Made by a program: the position numbers and the translations under genes
Assembly: GCF_000759795.1 (NCBI RefSeq)
Contig: NZ_BBMZ01000012.1
Location: forward strand, 62,001-126,000
Direction of reading: 5' to 3'
Length of the DNA: 64,000 bases
From: Pseudescherichia vulneris NBRC 102420
GTDB taxonomy: Bacteria > Pseudomonadota > Gammaproteobacteria > Enterobacterales > Enterobacteriaceae
Shown here: positions 12,454 through 22,603 of the stretch, piece by piece
Layout of the letters: the number at the start of each line of letters is the position of its first letter
How positions within the stretch are numbered: the stretch's first letter is position 1
The notes under the pieces: model-generated
What the model was told of the DNA's origin: nothing
Seen by the model: only the letters and a program-made list of their open reading frames with translations
Databases searched by the model: none

Positions 12454-12852
12454 ATGCAGACTGAAATTAAAGTTCGTGGTTACCATATCGATGTGTACCA
12501 GCATGTAAACAACGCCCGTTACCTGGAGTTTTTAGAGGAGGCGCGCTGGGAGGGGCTGGAAAGCAGTGAAGGCTTCCGCTGGATGATGGCGAACAACATT
12601 GCGTTTATCGTGGTCAATATCAACATCAACTATCGCCGTCCGGCGGTGCTGGGCGATCTGTTAACCATCACCAGCAGCATACAGCAGCTCAACGGCAAAA
12701 GCGGCGTGCTCAGCCAGGTAGTGACGCTGTCGCCAGAGGGGGAGGTGGTGGCCGATGCGCTGATCACCTTCGTCTGCATCGATCTGCGCACTAAAAAATC
12801 GCTGGCGCTGGAAGGGGAGCTGCGGGAGAAGCTGGAGATGATGATGGAGTAA
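12454..12852 (+). CDS. fadM: FadM long-chain acyl-CoA thioesterase
   Basis: Single hot-dog-fold 4HBT thioesterase of 132 residues, cytoplasmic, hydrolysing long-chain (3,5-dienoyl) acyl-CoA esters in fatty-acid catabolism; formerly YbaW. The N-terminal RGYHIDVYQHVNNARYLEFLEEARW is the hallmark active-site region of this family. The start follows AGAAAAAAGG. In E. coli it is FadR-repressed; I did not identify a FadR box with confidence. It lies between ybaV and queC as expected. Confidence 0.95.
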   Translation: MQTEIKVRGYHIDVYQHVNNARYLEFLEEARWEGLESSEGFRWMMANNIAFIVVNININYRRPAVLGDLLTITSSIQQLNGKSGVLSQVVTLSPEGEVVADALITFVCIDLRTKKSLALEGELREKLEMMME

Positions 12853-12861
12853 CGGTTACGC

Positions 12862-12926
12862 CCGGCGGTGAGCAGGGTGCGGTAGCTGTGTAGGCCGGGT
12901 AAGGCGAAGCCGCCACCCGGCGTTAT
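12862..12926. repeat. REP-type palindromic element
   Basis: The fadM-queC gap contains a REP half-element pair. GTAGGCCGGGTAAGGCGAAG, followed by GCCGCCACCCGGCG, forms the typical imperfect palindrome, and a partial copy (GCCCGGCGGTGAGC) precedes it. REP elements lie between convergent genes and can stabilise 3' ends. Confidence 0.7.
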
Positions 12927-12932
12927 GCAAAC

Positions 12933-13628
12933 TTACTCCAACCCGGTCTTCCGCTTCATCGTCGCCATCACCGCTGGCTTCTCTGCCAGATAGTGATTGA
13001 GGCCGTTGGCGCGCAGGTTACAGGCGGCACACTGGCCGCAGCCGTCGCCCTTGATGCCGTTGTAGCAGGTCAGGGTCTCCTCGCGGACCAGCTCCAGCTT
13101 CTGCCAGTAGTCGGCCAGCGCCCAGGTTTCTGCTTTATCGAGCCACATCAGCGGCGTCTCGAAGCGGATATCTTTTGCCATGCCGAGGCTGACCGCATGG
13201 TTGAGCGCCTTCACAAACTCGTCGCGGCAGTCCGGGTAACCGGAGAAGTCGGTCTCACAGACGCCGGTGATCACCGCTTCGGCCTGCACCTGATAGGCGT
13301 AGATAGCCGTAAGGGTTAAAAACAGAATGTTACGGCCCGGCACGAAGGTATTGGGAATACCACTGGCGTCCGGCTCGTAGTCCGGCACCGGGATGCTGTC
13401 ACGCGTCAGGCTGCTGACCGCCAGCTCGTTAAGCAGGGTGACGTCCAGCACCTTGTGCGCGCGTGCGCCCAGCTTCAGCGCCAGCTCACGCGCAACGTCA
13501 ATCTCGGCGCGGTGGCGCTGGCCGTAATCGAAGGTGACACAGTGGACTTCATCATAGTGATGCAGCGCCTGTACCAGACAGGTGGTGGAGTCCTGGCCTC
13601 CGCTAAAGACGACAACGGCACGTTTCAT
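12933..13628 (-). CDS. queC: 7-cyano-7-deazaguanine synthase QueC
   Basis: Converts 7-carboxy-7-deazaguanine to preQ0 with ATP and ammonia in queuosine tRNA-modification synthesis. Starting at [16 protein letters not shown] gives 231 residues, the E. coli length, with the PP-loop SGGQDSTT at the N-terminus. The C-terminal zinc-binding cysteines lie in [22 protein letters not shown]. The in-frame extension upstream of this Met has no family similarity and is left out. It is cytosolic. Confidence 0.97.
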   Translation of the reverse strand: MKRAVVVFSGGQDSTTCLVQALHHYDEVHCVTFDYGQRHRAEIDVARELALKLGARAHKVLDVTLLNELAVSSLTRDSIPVPDYEPDASGIPNTFVPGRNILFLTLTAIYAYQVQAEAVITGVCETDFSGYPDCRDEFVKALNHAVSLGMAKDIRFETPLMWLDKAETWALADYWQKLELVREETLTCYNGIKGDGCGQCAACNLRANGLNHYLAEKPAVMATMKRKTGLE

Positions 13629-13705
13629 AGATTTTCCTGACAGTTTCACTAGCAATAAAGCCGCTATGGTAGCGCCTGGCGGCGGGCACCACCAGTAGCC
13701 ATTTG

Positions 13706-14752
13706 CTATCGCAGCAGACGGGCAATCTCTGCGGTCCAGGGCGCGGTATCGCCAATAGTGGCTTTGACCCACTCCGGGTTGTAGTAGGTATCGAGATAGC
13801 GCTCGCCGCTGTCGCACAGCAGGGTAACAATCGAGCCGGTACGCCCCTCGTCACGCATTCGGGCGGCAAGCTGCAACGCCCCCCACATGTTGGTGCCGGT
13901 GGAAGCCCCAACCTTGCGGCCCAGCTGGCTCTCTAACCAGTGGGCAGTTGCGACGCTAGCGGCGTCCGGGACGCGTAGCATCTCGTCCACCACGTCCGGA
14001 ATAAACGACGGCTCCACGCGCGGGCGGCCAATACCCTCGATTTTACTCCCGACCGGGCTGCGCAGGCTTACATCCCGCTGCTGCCAGTAGTCAAGAAAAA
14101 CGGAGTTTTGCGGATCGACCACCGTGAGCCGGGTATCGTATCCCTGGTAGCGAATATAGCGCCCGATGGTTGCCGATGTGCCGCCGGTTCCGGCGCTCAT
14201 CACGATATGCGTTGGGATCGGGTGCGGCTCATGACGCATCTGGCGGTAGATGCTGTCGGCGATGTTGTTGTTGCCGCGCCAGTCGGTGGCGCGCTCGGCG
14301 TAGGTAAACTGATCCATATAGTGACCGTGGAGCTCCTGCGCCAGCGTCTCGGAGGCAGCATAGATCTCGCAGGCGCTCTCGACGAAGTGACAGCGGCCGC
14401 CGTAAAACGCGATCTGCTCGATTTTACGCTTTGCGGTGCAGGCGGGCATTACTGCAATAAAGGGCAGTCCCAGCAGCCGGGCAAACCAGGCCTCCGATAC
14501 CGCCGTCGAGCCGGAAGACGCTTCGATAATCGGCGTGCCTTCCTGGATCCAGCCGTTGCACAGCCCGTAGAGGAACAGCGAGCGCGCCAGACGGTGCTTC
14601 AGGCTGCCGGTTGGGTGGGTGCTCTCATCCTTCAGGTAGATAAAGATCCCCGGAAAGGCGGGCAGGGGAAGGCGAATCAGATGCGTATCCGCCGAGCGCT
14701 GGGCATCGGCATTAATTTCACTGATAGCGTATTTGGTCCAGGCATTGTTCAT
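13706..14752 (-). CDS. cdsH: PLP-dependent cysteine desulfhydrase (CdsH/CcdA type)
   Basis: Cysteine-synthase-fold (fold type II) PLP enzyme of 348 residues. The PLP lysine is Lys52 in [14 protein letters not shown], the phosphate-binding loop is [13 protein letters not shown] and a second glycine loop is [12 protein letters not shown]. It is encoded divergently from the Lrp-type regulator decR. The same pair is described in Salmonella (cdsH, STM0458, next to ybaO) and Pantoea ananatis (ccdA-ccdR), where the enzyme degrades excess cysteine to pyruvate, ammonia and sulfide. E. coli K-12 lacks the enzyme gene here. The function is assigned by family and neighbourhood; a cysteine-synthase-like beta-replacement activity is the alternative. 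Confidence 0.85.
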   Translation of the reverse strand: MNNAWTKYAISEINADAQRSADTHLIRLPLPAFPGIFIYLKDESTHPTGSLKHRLARSLFLYGLCNGWIQEGTPIIEASSGSTAVSEAWFARLLGLPFIAVMPACTAKRKIEQIAFYGGRCHFVESACEIYAASETLAQELHGHYMDQFTYAERATDWRGNNNIADSIYRQMRHEPHPIPTHIVMSAGTGGTSATIGRYIRYQGYDTRLTVVDPQNSVFLDYWQQRDVSLRSPVGSKIEGIGRPRVEPSFIPDVVDEMLRVPDAASVATAHWLESQLGRKVGASTGTNMWGALQLAARMRDEGRTGSIVTLLCDSGERYLDTYYNPEWVKATIGDTAPWTAEIARLLR

Positions 14753-14870
14753 CCGGGGCGATCCTGTTTGTCAATTTGTGCCTAGCTTAACGGAAAGCGC
14801 CTAAAAAATTGTTGCCATTCCGTCTTTGAAATAGAATCAGGAGAGAAAATATTTCTCCAGGAGGCCGCTA

Positions 14871-15329
14871 ATGCTAGATAAAATTGATAAAAAGCTGCTT
14901 ACTCTGCTGCAACGAGACAGCACCCTCTCTTTGCAGGCGTTAGCCGATGCCGTTAATCTGACAACGACCCCCTGCTGGAAACGGCTCAAGCGGCTGGAGG
15001 ATGAAGGGATCCTGCTGGCGCGCGTGGCGCTGCTGGATGCCGAAAAGCTGGGCCTCGGCCTCACGGCCTTTGTGCTGATCAAAACCCAGCAGCACTGTAG
15101 TGAGTGGTATCATCAATTTGTCAGCGTGGTCTCCGCCATGCCGGAGGTGCTGGGCTTTTGGCGCATGGCTGGCGAATATGACTACTTAATGCGCGTTCAG
15201 GTCGCTGATATGAAGCGCTACGACGATTTTTATAAACGTCTGGTGAATAGCGTGCCAGGCTTGTCCGATGTGACATCGAGTTTTGCGATGGAACAGATAA
15301 AATATACGACAGAGTTACCCATTGAATAA
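14871..15329 (+). CDS. decR: Lrp/AsnC-type cysteine-responsive regulator DecR (YbaO)
   Basis: A 152-residue transcription factor with an N-terminal winged helix ([29 protein letters not shown]) and a C-terminal RAM ligand-binding domain. The E. coli orthologue responds to cysteine and activates cysteine detoxification genes; Pantoea CcdR activates ccdA. The divergent layout with cdsH (118-bp gap) indicates control of that gene. The start follows CCAGGAGGCC, a near-perfect Shine-Dalgarno. Confidence 0.93.
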   Translation: MLDKIDKKLLTLLQRDSTLSLQALADAVNLTTTPCWKRLKRLEDEGILLARVALLDAEKLGLGLTAFVLIKTQQHCSEWYHQFVSVVSAMPEVLGFWRMAGEYDYLMRVQVADMKRYDDFYKRLVNSVPGLSDVTSSFAMEQIKYTTELPIE

Positions 15330-15382
15330 CGCTTCTGGCCCCGGCGTCAGGGGCCGAATAAAGACCTTCAGGATATAACCGC

Positions 15383-17146
15383 GTGCGATTATTTGCTCAA
15401 CTAGGCTGGTACTTTCGCCGGGAGTGGCGACGCTATCTCGGTGCCGTAGCCCTGCTTATCATTATTGCTCTTCTGCAGCTGATCCCACCTAAAGTCGTGG
15501 GATACGTGGTCGACGGCGTAACTCAGGGCCGCTATCACCCGCAGGATGTGATGATGTGGGTGGGCTTGCTGGTGCTGGTGGCCATTGTCATCTACCTGCT
15601 GCGCTACGTCTGGCGCGTGCTGCTGTTTGGCGCGTCTTACCAGCTAGCCGTCGAGTTACGAGAAGACTTCTACCGCCAGCTCAGCCGCCAGCACCCGGAG
15701 TTTTACCTGCGCCACCGCACCGGTGACCTCATGGCCCGCGCGACGAACGACGTCGACCGCGTGGTCTTTGCCGCAGGGGAGGGGGTGCTGACCCTGGTGG
15801 ATTCGCTGGTGATGGGCTGCGTGGTGCTGATCGTCATGTCTACCCAGATCAGCTGGCAGCTTACCCTGCTGGCGCTGCTGCCTATGCCGATCATGGCGCT
15901 GGTGATCAAACGCTACGGCGATCAGCTGCATAATCGATTCAAGCTGGCGCAGGCGGCGTTCTCTTCCCTTAACGACCGTACCCAGGAGAGCCTAACCAGC
16001 ATCCGCATGATCAAAGCCTTTGGCCTTGAGGATCGTCAGTCCGGGCTGTTTGCCGAAGATGCCGCCGATACCGGCAGGAAAAACATGAAGGTCGCGCGGG
16101 TTGATGCCCGTTTCGATCCCACTATCTATATCGCCATCGGCATGGCAAACCTGCTGGCGATAGGCGGCGGTAGCTGGATGGTAGTCAACGGCGGCCTGAC
16201 GCTGGGTGAACTCACCAGCTTTACCATGTACCTGGGGCTGATGATCTGGCCGATGCTGGCCCTCGCGTGGATGTTTAACATCGTCGAGCGCGGCAGCGCT
16301 GCCTACAGCCGCATCCGTGACATGCTGGCGGAAGCGCCGGTGGTGGATGACGGTAGCGAGACGCTGCCGGAAGGGCGTGGCAACCTGAACGTGGCGATCC
16401 GCGAGTTTCGCTATCCGCAGGCAGCGCATCCCACCCTGGAAAACGTCAGCTTTACGCTGATGCCCGGACAGATGCTGGGTATCTGCGGGCCGACCGGGGC
16501 AGGGAAAAGTACGCTGCTGTCGCTGATCCAGCGTCACTTTGATGTCACACAGGGGGAGATCCGCTTTCACGATCGGCCTCTGCCGAATCTGAAGTTGGAC
16601 GCATGGCGCGGGCGGCTGGCGGTGGTCAATCAGACGCCGTTCCTGTTCTCGGACACCGTAGGCAATAACATTGCCCTCGGCCACCCCGGCGCGACGCAGC
16701 AGGAGATTGAGCACGTTGCCCGGCTGGCAAGCGTCCACGAGGATATCCTGCGTCTGCCGCAGGGGTATGATACCGAAGTGGGCGAGCGCGGGGTAATGCT
16801 CTCCGGTGGGCAGAAGCAGCGTATCTCCATTGCCCGGGCGCTGCTGCTCAACGCCGAAATCCTGATCCTCGACGATGCGTTGTCGGCGGTGGATGGCCGT
16901 ACCGAGCACCAGATCCTGCATAACCTCCGCCAGTGGGGCGAAGGGCGGACGGTAATTATTAGCGCACACCGGCTCTCGGCTCTCGCAGAAGCGAGTGAGA
17001 TCCTGGTGATGCAGCATGGGCACATTGTTCAGCGCGGGCAGCACGAGACCTTAGCCCATCAGCCGGGCTGGTATCGCGATATGCACCGTTACCAGCAGCT
17101 GGAAGCCGCGCTGGATGACGAAGAGAAGGAGAGTGCTGATGCGTAG
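15383..17146 (+). CDS. mdlA: ABC multidrug transporter subunit MdlA (SmdA)
   Basis: Half-transporter of 587 residues: a six-helix exporter domain (about 1-310) followed by a nucleotide-binding domain with Walker [10 protein letters not shown], signature LSGGQKQR and Walker [13 protein letters not shown]. The residue after the Walker B aspartate is Asp instead of the usual catalytic Glu, so this subunit probably carries the degenerate site of an asymmetric heterodimer with MdlB. The start is GTG after AGGATATAACC. It overlaps mdlB by 8 bp, indicating translational coupling. Confidence 0.95.
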   Translation: MRLFAQLGWYFRREWRRYLGAVALLIIIALLQLIPPKVVGYVVDGVTQGRYHPQDVMMWVGLLVLVAIVIYLLRYVWRVLLFGASYQLAVELREDFYRQLSRQHPEFYLRHRTGDLMARATNDVDRVVFAAGEGVLTLVDSLVMGCVVLIVMSTQISWQLTLLALLPMPIMALVIKRYGDQLHNRFKLAQAAFSSLNDRTQESLTSIRMIKAFGLEDRQSGLFAEDAADTGRKNMKVARVDARFDPTIYIAIGMANLLAIGGGSWMVVNGGLTLGELTSFTMYLGLMIWPMLALAWMFNIVERGSAAYSRIRDMLAEAPVVDDGSETLPEGRGNLNVAIREFRYPQAAHPTLENVSFTLMPGQMLGICGPTGAGKSTLLSLIQRHFDVTQGEIRFHDRPLPNLKLDAWRGRLAVVNQTPFLFSDTVGNNIALGHPGATQQEIEHVARLASVHEDILRLPQGYDTEVGERGVMLSGGQKQRISIARALLLNAEILILDDALSAVDGRTEHQILHNLRQWGEGRTVIISAHRLSALAEASEILVMQHGHIVQRGQHETLAHQPGWYRDMHRYQQLEAALDDEEKESADA

Positions 17147-18917
17147 TTTTGGACAGCTTTGGCCAACGCTAAAACGCCTGTTAGCCTACGGTAAGCCGTG
17201 GAAAAAACCGCTCACCAGAGCGGTCGTTATGCTGTGGGTAGCCGCGGCGGCTGAGGTCGCTGGCCCGGCGCTGATCAGCTATTTTATCGATAACATGGTG
17301 GCGAAAAGCTATCTGCCGCTCGGCCTGCTGATAGGGCTGGCGGTGGCCTATATTGGCCTTCAGCTTTTAGCCGCCGGGCTGCACTATGCCCAGTCGCTGC
17401 TGTTTAACGAGGCTGCCGTCGGCGTGGTACAGCAGCTGCGTACCGATGTGATGGACGCCGCCCTGCGTCAGCCGCTGAATGCCTTTGACACCCAGCCGGT
17501 AGGGCAGCTTATCTCCCGCGTTACCAACGACACGGAAGTGATCCGCGATCTCTACGTAATGGTGGTCTCCACGGTACTGCGCAGTGCGGCGCTGGTGGGA
17601 GCAATGCTGGTCGCGATGTTCAGCCTCGACTGGCGGATGGCGCTGGTGGCGCTGGCTATCTTCCCGGCGGTACTCTGCGTCATGGCACTCTACCAGCGCT
17701 ACAGCACGCCCATCGTACGTCGCGTTCGCACCTACCTGGCGGATATCAACGACGGCTTTAACGAAGTGATCAACGGCATGAACGTGATCCAGCAGTTTCG
17801 CCAGCAGGCGCGCTTCGGCGAGCGGATGGGCGAGGCTAGCCGCTCTCACTATACGGCGCGCATGCAGACGCTGCGCCTCGACGGTTTTCTGCTGCGTCCG
17901 CTGCTGAGCCTCTTTTCGGCGCTGGTGCTTTGCGGTCTGCTGATGCTGTTTGGTTTCACCTCGGTGGGTACCATTGAGGTCGGGGTGCTCTACGCCTTTA
18001 TCAGCTACCTTGGCCGCCTTAACGAACCGCTGATTGAGCTGACCACCCAGCAGTCGATCATGCAGCAGGCGGTGGTGGCGGGTGAACGCGTGTTTGAGCT
18101 GATGGATCGTCCGCGCCAGACCTACGGTGACGATGAGCGTCCGTTGACCAGCGGGGCAATCGACATTGAAAATCTGTCGTTCGCCTACCGCGACGATAAC
18201 CTCGTATTGCAGGACATCGACCTCTCCGTGCCGCCGCGCAGCTTTATTGCGCTGGTGGGCCATACCGGTAGCGGCAAGAGCACCCTCGCGAGCCTGCTGA
18301 TGGGCTACTATCCGCTGACGAAAGGGGAGATCCGCCTTGACGGTCGACCGCTCTCAACCCTCAGCCACGACGTGCTGCGCCAGGGCGTAGCCATGGTTCA
18401 GCAGGATCCGGTGGTGCTCGCGGACTCCTTCTTTGCTAACGTCACCCTCGGGCGCGACATCAGCGAAGCGCAGGTGTGGCAGGCGCTGGAGACCGTTCAG
18501 CTGGCAGAGCTGGCACGCGGCATGCCCGATGGCATCCACACGAGCCTGGGGGAGCAGGGGAATAATCTGTCGGTAGGACAGAAGCAGCTGCTAGCGCTAG
18601 CCCGCGTGCTGGTTGCCACGCCGCAGATCCTGATCCTTGACGAGGCAACGGCGAACATCGACTCCGGCACCGAGCAGGCGATTCAGCAGGCGCTGGCGGC
18701 GGTACGTCAGCATACGACGCTGGTGGTGATAGCCCACCGCCTCTCTACTATTGTGGAAGCGGATACTATTCTGGTTCTGCATCGCGGGCAGGCGGTGGAG
18801 CGTGGCAACCATCAAGCATTGCTGGCCGCCGAAGGGCGCTACTGGCAGATGTATCAGCTGCAGCTGGCGGGCGAAGAGCTTGCCGCCAGTGCGCAAGAAG
18901 AGTCGCTTATAGCCTGA
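17139..18917 (+). CDS. mdlB: ABC multidrug transporter subunit MdlB (SmdB)
   Basis: Partner half-transporter of 592 residues. I start at the ATG inside the mdlA stop region ([18 protein letters not shown]), behind GAAGGAGAG, which matches the E. coli N-terminus. The nucleotide-binding domain has Walker [10 protein letters not shown], signature LSVGQKQL (Val in place of the usual Gly) and Walker [13 protein letters not shown] with an intact catalytic Glu. Together with MdlA it forms one canonical and one degenerate ATP site. The export substrate is not evident from sequence. Confidence 0.95.
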   Translation: MRSFGQLWPTLKRLLAYGKPWKKPLTRAVVMLWVAAAAEVAGPALISYFIDNMVAKSYLPLGLLIGLAVAYIGLQLLAAGLHYAQSLLFNEAAVGVVQQLRTDVMDAALRQPLNAFDTQPVGQLISRVTNDTEVIRDLYVMVVSTVLRSAALVGAMLVAMFSLDWRMALVALAIFPAVLCVMALYQRYSTPIVRRVRTYLADINDGFNEVINGMNVIQQFRQQARFGERMGEASRSHYTARMQTLRLDGFLLRPLLSLFSALVLCGLLMLFGFTSVGTIEVGVLYAFISYLGRLNEPLIELTTQQSIMQQAVVAGERVFELMDRPRQTYGDDERPLTSGAIDIENLSFAYRDDNLVLQDIDLSVPPRSFIALVGHTGSGKSTLASLLMGYYPLTKGEIRLDGRPLSTLSHDVLRQGVAMVQQDPVVLADSFFANVTLGRDISEAQVWQALETVQLAELARGMPDGIHTSLGEQGNNLSVGQKQLLALARVLVATPQILILDEATANIDSGTEQAIQQALAAVRQHTTLVVIAHRLSTIVEADTILVLHRGQAVERGNHQALLAAEGRYWQMYQLQLAGEELAASAQEESLIA

Positions 18918-18972
18918 TGCACCATAATCAGGCAGGCTACTAACAGGATCGCCTGTTGGTGCAAAAACCGCG

Positions 18973-19004
18973 CGCACCATGCACTACCATGGTGCGTTTT
19001 TCTT
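18973..19004 (+). terminator. Intrinsic terminator after mdlB, overlapping an NtrC-like site
   Basis: CGCACCATG-CACTAC-CATGGTGCG is a perfect 9-bp stem followed by TTTTTCTTT, about 55 bp after the mdlB stop. It overlaps the candidate NtrC enhancer at 18980-18996. Confidence 0.65.
18980..18996 (+). promoter_or_regulatory. Candidate NtrC (GlnG) enhancer for glnK-amtB
   Basis: TGCACTACCATGGTGCG differs from the NtrC consensus TGCACCnnnnTGGTGCA at only a few positions and lies about 105 bp upstream of the sigma-54 promoter, a usual enhancer distance. A weaker half-site (TGCACCATAA) begins at 18918. Confidence 0.6.
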
Positions 19005-19101
19005 TCCCAGGAACAATCTGAATCCCTGTCACCCTTTTCTGTATAACCGTTGCTCCTTCCCGCACGCCTTAAGCCGCTGAATTTTTCCCTTTTTCTAATT
19101 C

Positions 19102-19117
19102 TGGCACACCGCTTGCA
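19102..19117 (+). promoter_or_regulatory. Sigma-54 promoter of glnK-amtB
   Basis: TGGCAC-ACCGC-TTGCA: exact -24/-12 consensus (TGGCACN5TTGCW), 55 bp before glnK. It implies nitrogen-limitation control through NtrC. Confidence 0.9.
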
Positions 19118-19171
19118 ATACTTTCCTCGTGTTAGCTGCGGCCATTACCGATTTTCGACTGAGGGGGATTT

Positions 19172-19510
19172 ATGAAGCTGGTTACCGTGGTCATTAAGCC
19201 ATTTAAACTTGAGGACGTCCGTGAAGCGCTGTCGTCTATTGGTATTCAGGGGCTGACCGTTACCGAAGTGAAAGGCTTTGGTCGTCAGAAGGGCCATGCT
19301 GAACTCTACCGCGGGGCTGAATACAGCGTTAACTTCCTGCCGAAGGTAAAGATTGACGTAGCCATTGCTGACGATCAGCTTGATGAAGTGATTGATGTCA
19401 TTAGCAAAGCGGCCTACACCGGAAAAATTGGCGACGGCAAAATTTTCGTTGCCGAACTGCAACGCGTTATCCGCATTCGTACCGGCGAAGCCGACGAAGC
19501 GGCACTGTAA
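19172..19510 (+). CDS. glnK: PII-family nitrogen regulator GlnK
   Basis: A 112-residue trimeric signal protein that binds ATP/ADP and 2-oxoglutarate and plugs the AmtB channel under nitrogen sufficiency. Tyr51 in the T-loop (GHAELYRGAEYSVNFLPK) is the uridylylation site, and the C-terminal signature TGKIGDGKIFV is intact. It is the first gene of glnK-amtB, with a sigma-54 promoter and an NtrC site upstream, and a start after GAGGGGGATTT. The small hydrophilic sequence and conserved operon separate it from GlnB. Confidence 0.97.
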   Translation: MKLVTVVIKPFKLEDVREALSSIGIQGLTVTEVKGFGRQKGHAELYRGAEYSVNFLPKVKIDVAIADDQLDEVIDVISKAAYTGKIGDGKIFVAELQRVIRIRTGEADEAAL

Positions 19511-19541
19511 CGTCAGACACACAGTGATTGGGATGGGAAAA

Positions 19542-20828
19542 ATGAAAAAATTAACCTTAAAAACGGCGATGGCCGCACTGGCAGCGTTACCGGGTCTGGC
19601 GATGGCGGCTCCGGCCGTGGCCGACAAAGCCGATAACGCCTTTATGATGATCTGCACCGCGCTGGTGCTGTTTATGACCATTCCCGGCATCGCGCTGTTC
19701 TACGGTGGCCTGATCCGTGGCAAAAACGTGCTGTCGATGCTGACCCAGGTCACCGTAACCTTTGCGCTGGTGTGCGTGCTGTGGGTGGTCTACGGCTACT
19801 CCTTGGCGTTCGGCACGGGCAACAACTTCTTCGGCGACTTCAGCTGGGCGATGCTGAAAAACATCGAGCTGACCGCCGTAATGGGCAGCTTCTACCAGTA
19901 TATCCACGTTGCGTTCCAGGGCTCCTTCGCCTGCATCACCGTCGGCCTGATCGTCGGCGCGCTGGCCGAGCGTATTCGCTTCTCCGCGGTGCTGATCTTC
20001 GTGGTGGTGTGGATGACCCTCTCCTACGTGCCGATTGCACACATGGTCTGGGGTGGCGGCCTGCTGGCTTCCCACGGTGCGCTGGACTTCGCTGGCGGCA
20101 CCGTGGTTCACATCAACGCCGCGATTGCGGGCCTGGTGGGTGCATACCTGATTGGTAAACGCGTTGGCTTCGGCAAAGAGGCGTTTAAACCGCACAACCT
20201 GCCGATGGTCTTTATCGGGACGGCGATCCTTTACGTTGGCTGGTTCGGCTTTAACGCCGGCTCTGCCGGGGCCGCCAACGAAATCGCTGCTCTGGCGTTC
20301 GTCAACACCGTGGTAGCTACCGCCGCCGCTATCCTTGCCTGGGTCTTCGGCGAGTGGGCAACCCGCGGTAAGCCGTCGCTGCTGGGCGCATGCTCCGGTG
20401 CGATTGCGGGCCTGGTGGCCGTGACGCCAGCCTGTGGCTACATCGGTGTGGGTGGCTCGCTGATTGTCGGTATCGTGGCAGGCCTGGCCGGTCTGTGGGG
20501 CGTGACCATGCTGAAACGCTGGCTGCGCGTTGACGACCCGTGCGATGTGTTCGGTGTGCACGGCGTCTGCGGCATCGTGGGCTGTATCCTGACCGGCGTG
20601 TTTGCTTCACCTTCTCTGGGCGGCGTTGGCTATGCCGAAGGCGTGACCATGGGGCATCAGGTGCTGGTGCAGCTGGAAAGTATCGGCATCACCATCGTCT
20701 GGTCAGGCGTCGTGGCCTTCATCGGCTACAAGCTGGCGGACATGATTGTTGGCCTGCGCGTACCGGAAGAGCAGGAGCGCGAAGGCCTGGATGTGAACAG
20801 CCACGGCGAGAACGCGTACAACGCCTAA
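19542..20828 (+). CDS. amtB: AmtB ammonium channel
   Basis: Trimeric inner-membrane ammonia/ammonium channel blocked by GlnK. I choose the ATG at MKKLTLKTAMAALAALPG, which gives 428 residues (the E. coli length) and a cleavable signal peptide ending AMAA. Eleven further membrane segments follow. The twin-histidine pore residues lie in FAGGTVVHINAAIAG and DVFGVHGVCGIVG. It lies 31 bp downstream of glnK and is co-transcribed. The earlier in-frame extension overlaps glnK and is not used. Confidence 0.97.
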   Translation: MKKLTLKTAMAALAALPGLAMAAPAVADKADNAFMMICTALVLFMTIPGIALFYGGLIRGKNVLSMLTQVTVTFALVCVLWVVYGYSLAFGTGNNFFGDFSWAMLKNIELTAVMGSFYQYIHVAFQGSFACITVGLIVGALAERIRFSAVLIFVVVWMTLSYVPIAHMVWGGGLLASHGALDFAGGTVVHINAAIAGLVGAYLIGKRVGFGKEAFKPHNLPMVFIGTAILYVGWFGFNAGSAGAANEIAALAFVNTVVATAAAILAWVFGEWATRGKPSLLGACSGAIAGLVAVTPACGYIGVGGSLIVGIVAGLAGLWGVTMLKRWLRVDDPCDVFGVHGVCGIVGCILTGVFASPSLGGVGYAEGVTMGHQVLVQLESIGITIVWSGVVAFIGYKLADMIVGLRVPEEQEREGLDVNSHGENAYNA

Positions 20829-20843
20829 TCGACTGTCATCCTC

Positions 20844-20876
20844 AAAAAAACCTCCCGCCTGCGGGAGGTTTTTTTA
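20844..20876. terminator. Bidirectional terminator between amtB and tesB
   Basis: AAAAAAACCTCCCGC-CT-GCGGGAGGTTTTTTT: flanking A and T runs allow use from both convergent genes. Confidence 0.85.
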
Positions 20877-20877
20877 T

Positions 20878-21741
20878 TTACTCATTGCGGTTACGCATGA
20901 CCCCTTCCTGCACGCTGGATGCGACCAGCACGCCATCCTGAGTATAGAACTCACCGCGTACAAACCCGCGTGCGCTGGAGGCGGAGGTACTCTCTACGCT
21001 ATAGAGCAGCCACTCGTTCATATCGAACGGGCGGTGGAACCACATTGAGTGATCGATCGTAGCAACCTGCATGCCTCGCTCCAAAAAACCAACGCCGTGC
21101 GGCTGGAGCGCCACCGGCAGGAAGTTAAAGTCGGAGGCGTAGCCCAGCAGATACTGATGCGTGCGGAAATCCGCCGGCATCGTACCGTTAGCGCGGATCC
21201 ATACCTGGCGGGCCGGTTCCGCCACATGGCCTTTCAATGGGTTATGGAACTCAACCGGGCGGATCTCCAGCGGCTTCTCGCAGAGAAACTTCTCTTTTAC
21301 CTGTGGCGGCAGAAGATGCGCCAGCGAGCGGGCAATGTCCGTCTCCGACGGCAGGTTATCCGGGGCAGGGGCGGCAGGCATCGTTTTCTGATGCTCGTAG
21401 CCCGGCTCGGGAGCCTGGAACGACGCCGTCATATAAAAAATGGGCTTACCGTTCTGGATGGCGGCGACCCGGCGGGCGCTAAAGCTATTGCCGTCGCGCA
21501 GCACTTCGACGTCATAGATAATCGGCTTCTGGCTATCGCCCGGGCGTAAAAAGTAGCTGTGGAATGAGTGAACAAGACGATCCGTCGGAACGGTCTCTTT
21601 TGCGGCATAGAGTGCCTGGCCGACAACCTGGCCGCCAAAGACCTGACGCAGGCCTAAATCCTCGCTTTGACCGCGAAACAGACCCTCTTCAATTTTTTCC
21701 AGATTAAGCAACGTCAGCAGATTATTCAGCGCTTGACTCAT
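20878..21741 (-). CDS. tesB: Acyl-CoA thioesterase II TesB
   Basis: Cytosolic double-hot-dog thioesterase hydrolysing medium- and long-chain acyl-CoA. Starting at [20 protein letters not shown] gives 287 residues, next to the E. coli length of 286. The known catalytic residues are at the equivalent positions: Asp204 (YASDFNFL), Thr228 (QVATIDHS) and Gln278 (SSVQEGVM). The ATG follows TGAGGACACCT. The upstream extension of the frame is not family-like. It is convergent with amtB. Confidence 0.97.
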   Translation of the reverse strand: MSQALNNLLTLLNLEKIEEGLFRGQSEDLGLRQVFGGQVVGQALYAAKETVPTDRLVHSFHSYFLRPGDSQKPIIYDVEVLRDGNSFSARRVAAIQNGKPIFYMTASFQAPEPGYEHQKTMPAAPAPDNLPSETDIARSLAHLLPPQVKEKFLCEKPLEIRPVEFHNPLKGHVAEPARQVWIRANGTMPADFRTHQYLLGYASDFNFLPVALQPHGVGFLERGMQVATIDHSMWFHRPFDMNEWLLYSVESTSASSARGFVRGEFYTQDGVLVASSVQEGVMRNRNE

Positions 21742-21963
21742 AGGTGTCCTCAATAAAATAAAAGCGACCGGGGCGGATACAGGCAGAGTATAACCCAGAA
21801 ATGCAAGTGGTCCGATGGGTGCAAAAATCTGAATACATGGCCGTTTCCAGGCAAAAATCAGTGATGTGTGCCACACTTACTGGCGTTCGATACGATTTAA
21901 GTGTTAACCACTAATTCTGGCGGGCGTCATACCTGCTGGTGCATTGAAGATAAGGAGAACTCA

Positions 21964-22533
21964 ATGAAACTCGTGCACATGTTAAGTGGTTTAGCGGTTG
22001 CCGTTTCTCTGGCTGCCTGTGCCGATAAAAGCGCAGATATCCAGACGCCCGCCCCAAACCCGAATGCCTCTATTGCTTCAACGCAGTCTGTGATTAAGCA
22101 GCCTAACGTCTCTGGTACGATTTGGATCCGTCAGAAGGTGGCTCTGCCGCCGGATGCGGTACTGACCGTTACCCTGGCCGACGCGTCACAGGCTGATGTG
22201 CCGTCTAAAGTGATCGCCCAGCGTGCCGTTCGTACCGAAGGTAAACAGGCTCCGTTCAGCTATGAACTGCCGTTTGACCCGGCGCTGGTGCAGCCAGACG
22301 CCCGTATTCTGCTGAGCGCAGCGATCACGGTTGATAATAAGCTGGTGTTTATTACTGATGGGATTAAGCCAGCCGTTAACCAGGGCGGTACCCGTATCGA
22401 CCTGAACCTGGTACCAGTCCAGCAGACGGCGCTGCCGATGCAGCAGGGCGGCGGGGCGGCAACCACCGTACCGTCTACCTCGCCAACGCAGGTTAGCCCC
22501 TCTTCGGCAACCCCTGCACCGACGCAGCTGTAA
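21964..22533 (+). CDS. ybaY: YbaY-family lipoprotein
   Basis: Outer-membrane-type lipoprotein of 189 residues of unknown function, formerly described as a glycoprotein/polysaccharide metabolism protein and containing a YscW-like domain (SGTIWIRQKVALPPDAVLTVTLADAS). The start at MKLVHMLSGLAVAVSLAACADK gives a type II signal peptide with lipobox LAAC. The C-terminus is Thr/Pro/Ser-rich and likely unstructured. The start follows AAGGAGAACTCA. Confidence 0.93.
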   Translation: MKLVHMLSGLAVAVSLAACADKSADIQTPAPNPNASIASTQSVIKQPNVSGTIWIRQKVALPPDAVLTVTLADASQADVPSKVIAQRAVRTEGKQAPFSYELPFDPALVQPDARILLSAAITVDNKLVFITDGIKPAVNQGGTRIDLNLVPVQQTALPMQQGGGAATTVPSTSPTQVSPSSATPAPTQL

Positions 22534-22560
22534 CGCTCAAAGCGCGTCTCGGGAAAACAG

Positions 22561-22593
22561 TACCGGTCAGTTAACGCTGACCGGTATTTTTTT
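22561..22593 (+). terminator. Intrinsic terminator after ybaY
   Basis: TACCGGTCAG-TTAACG-CTGACCGGTA hairpin followed by T7. Confidence 0.9.
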
Positions 22594-22603
22594 GCCTGCT
22601 GAC

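Noticed and set aside
19392-19541. N-terminal extension of amtB into glnK
   Set aside because: It would remove the signal peptide from the N-terminus and overlap glnK by more than 100 bp; the internal ATG gives the family length.
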